Below, in pieces: positions 56,805-64,000 of a stretch of DNA of 64,000 nucleotides; within the stretch, counting starts at the first letter, position 1, and every line of letters begins with the position of its first letter. This stretch comes from Nostoc sp. UHCC 0302 (GTDB lineage Bacteria; Cyanobacteriota; Cyanobacteriia; Cyanobacteriales; Nostocaceae): assembly GCF_038096175.1 (NCBI RefSeq), contig NZ_CP151099.1, forward strand, positions 3,102,501 through 3,166,500, in the 5' to 3' direction. The notes under the pieces were generated by a model that did no database searches, had not been told where the DNA came from, and saw nothing but the letters and a program-made list of their open reading frames with translations. A program made the translations under genes and the position numbers.

Positions 56805-57380
56805 TCAGCGCCTTCGCTTGTGTTCAATGGTGTCTAGCAATTGTTGAAAGGCGTTGAGCGATCGCGCCATTTTCTCGTTCACGAGTTGGTCAATCTGTTC
56901 ATCCGAAAGTGTTTCCGTTTCGCTTGTTAGAATCTGTTCATCGCTTTCATCGTCAATCAGCCTTGTAGGCAGCAGAGAAACCTTACGATACCTTTCTAGC
57001 GTTGACGGTTCCAGCATCATCACGGTTTCAGAAGTTGCTATCTGAAAATATTGCCATGCAGATTCAGGCGAAATATCTGTGCAATCCCACACCAACCGCA
57101 GTAGCTTTGCCCCTTTAGGGAGCGATCGCCAGCGTTCACTTTGACAGAGCAGATAGTGTTCATAGAGCAGCCTGGATTGCATCATGCCAAAAGATGTCTC
57201 TGAGTAAGCAATGATTGGATTAATCGCCGCATCCAACCGATCAATGGCAAAACTGACAAAGCAAACGCCGTTACCGTTACTCACGGACTTTCCTAGCTGA
57301 ATCTGCTTCTCTAATCCTCTGAGATAACGGTCAAAGACCTGGTTGTATACCTGACTTTTCCCGTTAAGTCTCTTTTGCAA
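56805..57380 (-). CDS. Hypothetical protein (about 191 aa)
   Basis: The frame opens at a TTG next to a dispersed repeat, so the start may have been lost or moved. The body (GVCFVSFAIDRLDAAINPIIAYSETSFGMMQSRLLYEHYLLCQSERWRSLPKGAKLLRLVWDCTDI) is convincing coding sequence of unknown function. The C-terminus is acidic and helical (TETLSDEQIDQLVNEKMARSLNAFQQLLDTIEHKRRR). It is convergent with the NB-ARC gene, 18 bp apart. Confidence 0.6.
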   Translation of the reverse strand: MQKRLNGKSQVYNQVFDRYLRGLEKQIQLGKSVSNGNGVCFVSFAIDRLDAAINPIIAYSETSFGMMQSRLLYEHYLLCQSERWRSLPKGAKLLRLVWDCTDISPESAWQYFQIATSETVMMLEPSTLERYRKVSLLPTRLIDDESDEQILTSETETLSDEQIDQLVNEKMARSLNAFQQLLDTIEHKRRR

Positions 57381-57390
57381 GCTGCCAACC

Positions 57391-57413
57391 TTCTCTACGA
57401 GACGCTACGCGAA
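57391..57413. repeat. Dispersed GC-rich repeat (CTACGAGACGCTACGCG type)
   Basis: TTCTCTACGAGACGCTACGC is a sequence I know as a widely scattered small repeat in Nostoc-type genomes. A relative (CGCTACGCTAACG) is at 1410-1422. It lies just upstream of the 56805-57380 gene and may have replaced its original start. Confidence 0.5.
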
Positions 57414-57664
57414 CACAGAGGTCGTGTAATCACAGTACCTGGATGCCAATAGGTGTTTTACTTCGATGTTCTAGGTAGCCGCCAAGACGAGCGACAGCAA
57501 CAACCGCCCAACTAACTGTTAATACTTTGGGCGCTCGTAAGTGAACGCCATCACTCTGCAACTGGCTAGAAATGAACAAAACCAAATAGAACCACAGAAA
57601 ATGAAAGATAACTGGATTACTGTATAGTTTGAGGTGTACCAGATATACTCTCAAGAGTTACTTT

Positions 57665-60600
57665 ATGATTGCTCTACCTGGTATTGCTATCCAAAGCAAA
57701 ATATACGAAAGTTCTAATTCTCTAGTATATAGAGGCATCAGAGACGATGGAGCAGCGCTCATCGTAAAAATGCTAAAGCTTGATTATCCCTCACCTCAAG
57801 AACTAACCCGCTACAGACAGGAATATAAAATTACCCGTTCCCTGAATCTGGAAGGAGTTGTCAAGGCTTACAGCCAACAGGATTATCAACGCACTCTGGT
57901 GATTCTGTTAGAAGATTTTGGAGGAGAATCCCTAGAGCAATGGATGCACAAGCGCCCAGGCTTCTGCCCTATGCCCTTATCCACGTTTCTCCGTCTTGCG
58001 ATCGCTAGTTGCGACATTTTGGGCAGAATTCATGCAGCCAATGTCATTCACAAGGATATCAACCCTGGAAACATCGTCCTTAATCTGGAAACTGGCGTTG
58101 TCAAAATTATTGACTTTGGGATTGCTACTGAATTTAACCGCACAAATCCGACTTTTAAGAACCCTCATGTTTTAGAAGGGACACTCGCATACTTATCTCC
58201 AGAACAAACCGGGCGGATGAATCGTTTGCTCGATTACCGCACCGATTTCTACTCCCTTGGTGTGACGTTCTACGAACTGCTCACTGGACAGTTGCCGTTT
58301 CCCACAACGGACATCCTTGAGCTAGTCCATTGTCATATTGCTAAACAGCCTGTTCCACCTCACGAACTGAATGCAGCGGTACCTAAAGCAGTTTCAGATA
58401 TCGTTTTGAAATTGATGGCGAAAAACGCAGAGGATCGTTATCAGAGTGCTTGGGGTATCAAAGCAGATTTAGAAACAGGTTTTTGCCAGTTCGCAGAAAC
58501 AGGTCAAATTGACACTATTCAACTGGGTATTCAAGACGTTTGCGATCAGTTTCAAATTCCCCAAAAATTGTATGGGCGCGAAGGAGAGATTGAAGCATTA
58601 TTAGCAGCGTTTGACAGAGTAGTAGCAACGGGGAATGAACAATTGAGACTGAAGAATGAAGAAAATTCTGAATTCCAAGTCGAGATGATGTTGGTATCTG
58701 GCTACGCTGGGGTTGGCAAATCAGCATTAGTGCAGGAACTTTACAAACCCATTACTGCAAAGCGCGGTTATTTTGTCTCTGGTAAATTTGATCAATTCCA
58801 GCGCAATATTCCCTACAGTGCGATCGCCCATGCTCTGCAAAAATTGGTGCAGCAACTGCTGGGTGAACCAGATGATCTAGTGCAACAGTGGCGATCGCAA
58901 CTGTTAACAGCTTTAGGAACCAACGGACAAATCATTATTGATATCATCCCGGAAGTTGAATTAATTATCGGCAAGCAGCTGCCTGTATCAGAAGTAGGAG
59001 CAACTGAAGCTCAAAATCGCTTTCATAGAATCTTTGGGCAGTTTGTGCGGGTGTTTTGTTCAGAGTCACATCCCCTTACGATCTTCTTAGATGATTTGCA
59101 GTGGATAGACTCGGCAACGATTAAGTTAATCGAGCCGTTGCTGTTGGATGAGCAAACCCAATCCCTATTTTTAATTGGAGCCTATCGAGATAATGAAGTA
59201 AATCCAACGCATCCATTAGCATTAATGCTAGAGAGACTACGAAAAAAAGGGGCAGTGCTTCAGGAGATGATCCTGACACCATTAACGCTTGAACCGTTGA
59301 GTCAGTTGATTGCCGAGACGCTACATCGAAATGCAGACATTGTTCGTCCCTTGGCTGAGTTAGTGTTGCGTAAAACTGAGGGTAATCCCTTTTTTGTCAA
59401 CGAATTTTTGAAAATGCTGTATAGCGAAAATTTATTGAGCTTTGATGCACAACACTTAAGCTGGCAGTGGGACATTGCTCAGATTCAAGCCCAAGACATC
59501 ACCGAGAATGTTGTGGAGCTGATGCTTCACAAGTTAAAGAAATTACCAGAAGTCACACAGCAAATTCTCCGTTTAGCCGCTTGTGTCGGGGCTGAATTTA
59601 ATTTAGATACTTTATCAATTGTTTGTGAGAAAACTGCGAAAACGGTTTTCTTGGAATTAGTGGTAGCTATACAAGATGAATTAATTCAACCTCTCTCTGA
59701 ATTAGATCGGGAATTGTTAGTTCAAGAATATAAGTTTTTGCACGATCGCGTGCAGCAAGCAGCTTACGCTTCAATTGATGAGGCACATAAACAAGTTGTT
59801 CATCTCCAAATCGGCCGCAATCTCCTTGAAAAAACTTTGCCAGAACGGCTATCAGAGCAGCTGTTTGAAATTGTCGATCATTTGAATCATGGAATTGAGC
59901 TTGTCACATATCAACCAGAAAGAAATGAAATTGCTCGATTAAATTTAATCGCAGGTCAAAAAGCAAAAGCTGCGATCGCCTATAGTATGGCGAAAAAATA
60001 TTTAGCTACAGGAAGAGTTTGGCTGGCGGCTTCTAGCTGGCAAGCAAACTATGACCTGACATTAGATTTATATATAGAAACAACAGAAGTTGCGTATTTA
60101 TGTGGCGATTTTGAGCAGGTAGAATACTGGGTTGCGATCGTTGTGCAATCAGCCACAACAGTTCTCGATATCGTAAAAGTTTACGAAGTCAAAATTCAAA
60201 CCGACATGGCGCAGAGCCAGCCATTGAAAGCGATCGATACTGCATTGCAAGTTTTGCAGCAACTAGGGATCACTTTTCCCAAAGAGCCAAGTAAGTCATA
60301 TATTCAGCTTGAGATAGATACAATTACGTCACTTCTTGGTGAAAAGCCAATTGGAGACTTGAGCCATTTACCAGAAATGACCGACCCGGACAAGTTAGCA
60401 GCAATGCGAATTTTATCAAGTATCATGATTGCTGCCCAAATAGCTGCTCCTGATTTGATGCCGCTACTAGCATCGAAACAAGTTAACTTGTCAATCAAGT
60501 ATGGCAATGCCTTTACTTCTGCTTTTGCATACGCCAACTTTGGGCTAATTCTTTGTGGAATGGTCGGAAATATCGAATCTGGCTACCAATTTGGACAGCT

Positions 60601-63600
60601 TGCTCTGAGGTTATTGTCGCAGTCTAAGACCCATGTACTCACAGCTAAGACATTTTTCATTGTATATGTCTTCATTATCCACTCCAAAGAACATATTAGA
60701 AAAACATCGAAGCGATTACCAGAAGGTTATCAAAGTGGGCTAGAAACTGGAGATTTAGAGTTTGCTGCCTATTGCGCTCACACTTACTGCCTCCAATCCT
60801 TTATCGCCGGAAAGGAACTTGTGGAACTTGAACACGAGTTGAGAACATACGGTGAAGCAATCCATCAAATCAAACAGGAAACGCCACTCGCTTGGAATCA
60901 AATATTTCACCAGTCTGTCTTAAATTTGATGGGACGCTCGGTCAGTCTAACTCGTCTAATTGGCGAAGCTTACAATGAGGAGAATAGACTGCCACACGAT
61001 GAAACAGATGGAGCCGTAATTTTTCTAGTACATTTCAACAAACTTTTCCTATGCTATCTATTTTCTGAATATTCTCAGGCAGTTGAAAACTCAGCCAAAG
61101 CGGAAAAACATTTGCTCAAAGCAAGAGGGACAGCTCTTGTTCCTTTGTATTACCTCTATGACTCTCTGGCAAGACTCGCAACATATCCCGGAAGCAGCGC
61201 TCAAGTGCAGTCGGAAATCCTTAAAAACGTTAGTGTTAGCCAGGAAAAAATGAAAGAATTGGCACGCTATGCGCCAATAAATCATTTGCATAAATATCAT
61301 TTGGTGCAAGCAGAGATTGCACGAGTTTTAGGTCAGTTGCTTGAGGCAGAAGAGTTTTACGAACAAGCAATTCAAGGTGCTAGAGAGAATTATTATCTTC
61401 AAGAAGAAGCATTAGCTTATGAATTAGCAGCCAAATTTTACCTATCTCGTAGTAGAGAGAAAATTGCTCAAACCTATATGAAAGAAGCTCACTACTGTTA
61501 TGGACGTTGGGGAGCGACTGCAAAAGTCAAAGATTTAGAAACTCACTATCCACAGCTATTGCCTCAGTCGCTGGGCATGGCTCATACGCCAATACCAAAA
61601 ACTTCTGTTACCACCTCTAATAACTCCAACATCGATTTCGATTTAGCGGCGGTAATGAAAGCTTCCCTTGCGATTTCTAGTGAAATTGAACTGGAGCAAC
61701 TGCTTCGTTCCTTAATGAATATATTAATCGAGAATGCTGGCGCACAAACGGGATTTTTGCTTTTGGAAAACTCAGGAGAATGGGTAATTGAAGCTTCTAG
61801 TGAACTAAATGATAGTGAAAACATTTATGATACACAAGTGCTGCAATCTATTCCAAATGTAAATTACCTACCTCAATCAATTATTAATTATGTTATCCGT
61901 ACTCATGAATCTGTAATTTTAAATAATGCGGCTCATGAAGGTATTTTTATTAATGAGCCATATATTCAGCACAATCAACCCCAATCCATTTTATGTTTAT
62001 CGATGCTGAATCAAGGCAAGCTCGTGGGGGTATTGTATCTAGAAAATCGATTAGCGGCTAGGGCATTTACACAGGAGCAATCGCAAGTTTTGAATCTATT
62101 ATCAACTCAGGCAGCGATCGCCATTGAAAACGCTAAACTCTACTCAAAACTACAGAAGAGCGAAAGTCAGATGGCGCAATTCCTGGAAGCTGTACCGATA
62201 GGAATTGGAGTCGTGGATACACTGGGTCGCCCTTGCTACGCCAATCAACAGGCAATTCAGCTATTGGGCAAAGGGATTATTCCTGGTGCGACACCAGAGC
62301 AACTTGCAGAAATTTATCAACTTTATCTAGCGGGAACAGAGCAACCATATCCCATTGAGAACTTACCAGTGATGCGGGCGTTGAAAGGCGATCGCACCAG
62401 AATTGACGATTTAGAAATTCGCCAAAACAATTCAACCATCCCGGTTGAAGGGTGGGGAACTCCAGTATTCGACGAACAGGGCAAGGTGATTTATGCGATC
62501 TCAGCTTTTCAAGACATCACCGAACGCAAACAAGCAGAACAATTGCTAGCAAATTATAATCGTACCTTAGAACAACAGGTAGCTCAACGAACAGCCGCTT
62601 TACAGAAAAGCGAGGCAGAACTGCGCGAGCGAGAACAGGAACTAAGATTGATTACCGACGCTCTCCCTGCTTGTATCTGTTATATAGATACAGATCGGCG
62701 CTATCGATTTGCCAACCGAACTTATGAGGAATGGTATGGCTGTAGTCGAGATGATATTGTGGGTAAGCAGGTTCGTGAAGTCATGAGCAAGGCAGCTTAT
62801 CAAATTATTGAACCGTACATGAATCGAGCGCTAGCAGGGGAGATTATAACCTATGAGGCAGAAGTCCCTTTGCCGTTGGGCAAAAAGTATGTTGCTGTTA
62901 CCTCCATCCCCGATTTCGATCTCAATGCTCAGGTGAGAGGATACTATGGTTTGATTACAGATATCAGCGATAGGAAACGCGCCGAAGAATCATCAATTCT
63001 AGAAGAACGCAACCGTATGGCGCGAGAAATACACGATACACTAGCCCAAACTTTTACTAGTATCATTGTTCACTTAGATGCCGCCTCCCAGCGCCTCAAG
63101 CTCGATCCAGATGCCGCCCAGTCACACCTGAAAACAGGGCGCGTTTTGGCGCGTTCTGGGCTTGCCGATGCTCGTCGCTCGGTAGAAGCACTCCGTCCGC
63201 AGATATTGGAAGAAGGGGATTTGTATAGCGCTCTGGAACGATTCATGACTCAGATGTTTTACCTGACATCTGTACAGGTAGTTTGTACTACCATCGGCGA
63301 ACCATATCCTTTACCGAATGAAGTCGAAGTGAATCTGCTTCGCATCGGGCAAGAGGCGTTAACCAATGCTTTTAAGTATGCAAATGCGAGCGAAATCTGC
63401 GTTGAGTTGCGGTATGAACCATCGCAGTTCGTCTTGCAGATCGAAGACAATGGTCAAGGGTTTGAAAGCAGCAGCCTGTCTATCGGTCGGGGCTTTGGGT
63501 TACTCGGAATGACTGAACGCGCCCAACGCATTGGAGCAGAATTGACGATTGTGAGTCACCTTGGACAAGGTACAGAAATTGTAGTGAGAGTACAAACGCT

Positions 63601-63604
63601 ATGA
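57665..63604 (+). CDS. Giant Ser/Thr kinase-AAA-GAF-PAS-histidine kinase sensor
   Basis: I choose ATG 57665 (MIALPGIAIQSKIYE), aligning with the related start at 23842; the product is 1979 residues. Order: protein kinase with HKDINPGN loop (about 129) and IIDFGIA; AAA-type ATPase with SGYAGVGKSALVQE (about 345) and IFLDDLQWIDS; long helical repeat region; GAF (about 1342-1495); two PAS domains (about 1502-1622 and 1660-1772); HisKA_3 with H in REIHDTLAQTF (about 1790); HATPase (IGQEALTNAFKYA, EDNGQGF, GFGLLGMTERAQ). It is soluble. Its stop overlaps the downstream NarL-type regulator (ATGA), so the kinase likely phosphorylates it. Confidence 0.93.
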   Translation: MIALPGIAIQSKIYESSNSLVYRGIRDDGAALIVKMLKLDYPSPQELTRYRQEYKITRSLNLEGVVKAYSQQDYQRTLVILLEDFGGESLEQWMHKRPGFCPMPLSTFLRLAIASCDILGRIHAANVIHKDINPGNIVLNLETGVVKIIDFGIATEFNRTNPTFKNPHVLEGTLAYLSPEQTGRMNRLLDYRTDFYSLGVTFYELLTGQLPFPTTDILELVHCHIAKQPVPPHELNAAVPKAVSDIVLKLMAKNAEDRYQSAWGIKADLETGFCQFAETGQIDTIQLGIQDVCDQFQIPQKLYGREGEIEALLAAFDRVVATGNEQLRLKNEENSEFQVEMMLVSGYAGVGKSALVQELYKPITAKRGYFVSGKFDQFQRNIPYSAIAHALQKLVQQLLGEPDDLVQQWRSQLLTALGTNGQIIIDIIPEVELIIGKQLPVSEVGATEAQNRFHRIFGQFVRVFCSESHPLTIFLDDLQWIDSATIKLIEPLLLDEQTQSLFLIGAYRDNEVNPTHPLALMLERLRKKGAVLQEMILTPLTLEPLSQLIAETLHRNADIVRPLAELVLRKTEGNPFFVNEFLKMLYSENLLSFDAQHLSWQWDIAQIQAQDITENVVELMLHKLKKLPEVTQQILRLAACVGAEFNLDTLSIVCEKTAKTVFLELVVAIQDELIQPLSELDRELLVQEYKFLHDRVQQAAYASIDEAHKQVVHLQIGRNLLEKTLPERLSEQLFEIVDHLNHGIELVTYQPERNEIARLNLIAGQKAKAAIAYSMAKKYLATGRVWLAASSWQANYDLTLDLYIETTEVAYLCGDFEQVEYWVAIVVQSATTVLDIVKVYEVKIQTDMAQSQPLKAIDTALQVLQQLGITFPKEPSKSYIQLEIDTITSLLGEKPIGDLSHLPEMTDPDKLAAMRILSSIMIAAQIAAPDLMPLLASKQVNLSIKYGNAFTSAFAYANFGLILCGMVGNIESGYQFGQLALRLLSQSKTHVLTAKTFFIVYVFIIHSKEHIRKTSKRLPEGYQSGLETGDLEFAAYCAHTYCLQSFIAGKELVELEHELRTYGEAIHQIKQETPLAWNQIFHQSVLNLMGRSVSLTRLIGEAYNEENRLPHDETDGAVIFLVHFNKLFLCYLFSEYSQAVENSAKAEKHLLKARGTALVPLYYLYDSLARLATYPGSSAQVQSEILKNVSVSQEKMKELARYAPINHLHKYHLVQAEIARVLGQLLEAEEFYEQAIQGARENYYLQEEALAYELAAKFYLSRSREKIAQTYMKEAHYCYGRWGATAKVKDLETHYPQLLPQSLGMAHTPIPKTSVTTSNNSNIDFDLAAVMKASLAISSEIELEQLLRSLMNILIENAGAQTGFLLLENSGEWVIEASSELNDSENIYDTQVLQSIPNVNYLPQSIINYVIRTHESVILNNAAHEGIFINEPYIQHNQPQSILCLSMLNQGKLVGVLYLENRLAARAFTQEQSQVLNLLSTQAAIAIENAKLYSKLQKSESQMAQFLEAVPIGIGVVDTLGRPCYANQQAIQLLGKGIIPGATPEQLAEIYQLYLAGTEQPYPIENLPVMRALKGDRTRIDDLEIRQNNSTIPVEGWGTPVFDEQGKVIYAISAFQDITERKQAEQLLANYNRTLEQQVAQRTAALQKSEAELREREQELRLITDALPACICYIDTDRRYRFANRTYEEWYGCSRDDIVGKQVREVMSKAAYQIIEPYMNRALAGEIITYEAEVPLPLGKKYVAVTSIPDFDLNAQVRGYYGLITDISDRKRAEESSILEERNRMAREIHDTLAQTFTSIIVHLDAASQRLKLDPDAAQSHLKTGRVLARSGLADARRSVEALRPQILEEGDLYSALERFMTQMFYLTSVQVVCTTIGEPYPLPNEVEVNLLRIGQEALTNAFKYANASEICVELRYEPSQFVLQIEDNGQGFESSSLSIGRGFGLLGMTERAQRIGAELTIVSHLGQGTEIVVRVQTL

Positions 63605-64000
63605 CGCACCGCTTAACCGCTACACCTGACTCCTCTGCGATCCGCATCTTGATTGGCGATGACCATCCATTTATGCGAGAGGGTCTAGCAGCCGTACTCG
63701 ATTATAAACCGGATATGACCGTAGTTGGGCAAGCCTGCAACGGTTACGAAGCAGTAGAATTATTCCGCCAACATCAACCCGATGTTACATTGATGGATTT
63801 GCGGATGCCTGAGATGGACGGCGTTAAAGCGATCGCTACTATCTGCGCTGAGTTTGACAATGCTCGAATCATCGTCCTGACAACCTACGACAGCGACGAA
63901 GACATCTATCGGGGATTGCGGGCAGGTGCAAAGGGCTATGTCCTAAAAGATGCAGAACCAGACGAACTACTGACAGCAATTCGGGCAGTTCATAACGGTA
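63601..64000 (+). CDS. NarL-type response regulator, cut by the window end
   Basis: ATG 63601 overlaps the sensor stop by 4 bp. The visible 133 codons form a receiver domain: IRILIGDDHPFMREGLAAVL, phosphoacceptor in VTLMDLRMPEMDG, Thr in IIVLTTYDSDEDI, Lys in YVLKDAEPDELL. The LuxR-type HTH expected after it lies beyond 64000. A HisKA_3 kinase with a NarL-type regulator is the normal pairing. Confidence 0.9.
   Translation, partial: MTHRLTATPDSSAIRILIGDDHPFMREGLAAVLDYKPDMTVVGQACNGYEAVELFRQHQPDVTLMDLRMPEMDGVKAIATICAEFDNARIIVLTTYDSDEDIYRGLRAGAKGYVLKDAEPDELLTAIRAVHNG

Overview
This window comes from a filamentous cyanobacterium of the Nostoc/Anabaena type. The pointers are the HIP1 octamer GCGATCGC scattered through genes and spacers, heptameric AATTGCG/CAATTCG repeat arrays, a DUF1392-type protein, a plasmid replication protein of the cyanobacterial CyRepA1 kind, serine/threonine-kinase/histidine-kinase hybrids, NB-ARC/WD40 proteins and several insertion sequences. 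No rRNA, tRNA or CRISPR array was recognised.

Region 1 (1-12.97 kb, + strand) looks like a plasmid or an integrated plasmid. A strong promoter with a perfect 14-bp inverted repeat leads a run of small cyanobacterial genes of unknown function. It continues with a double-HTH protein, a DUF1392 protein, an AlkB-like dioxygenase and a CyRepA1-type primase/helicase gene broken by one extra base, followed by a secreted protein. Remnants of a cupin gene and a second copy of the Rep C-terminus close it. Region 2 (13.8-16 kb) has a GNAT-type N-acyltransferase next to a fatty-acid desaturase, followed by a convergent 57-residue secreted peptide gene.

Region 3 (16.5-27.2 kb) is a divergent signalling locus damaged by three insertions at TA dinucleotides. 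Removing one IS630-type element and two identical 1135-bp IS copies restores two open frames: a 1666-residue Ser/Thr kinase-AAA-HATPase-REC protein on the - strand and a 379-residue REC-histidine kinase on the + strand. The latter overlaps a NarL-type regulator by 4 bp. Region 4 (27.2-29.6 kb) is a graveyard of Rep C-terminal fragments, a glycosyltransferase tail and a NACHT NTPase fragment around one unknown intact gene.

Region 5 (29.8-48 kb, all - strand) is an exopolysaccharide cluster. It encodes a CapD/FlaA1-type dehydratase, flippase, three GT4 glycosyltransferases, polymerase/ligase, an asparagine synthetase with an internally deleted glutaminase domain, UDP-glucuronate-type epimerase, initiating sugar transferase, CapK-like adenylate ligase, ATP-grasp ligase, DegT aminotransferase and a tyrosine autokinase. 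The set fits synthesis, amino-acid or amino-sugar decoration and export of one polymer. Region 6 (48.4-53 kb) holds decayed genes: GT2, IS630 and DUF2808 remnants and a ParB-like coiled-coil gene.

Region 7 (53.1-64 kb) carries an HTH-NB-ARC-pentapeptide-14xWD40 protein, a small unknown gene, and an intact giant Ser/Thr kinase-AAA-GAF-PAS-HisKA_3 sensor. The sensor overlaps a NarL-type response regulator by 4 bp, and that regulator runs off the window end.
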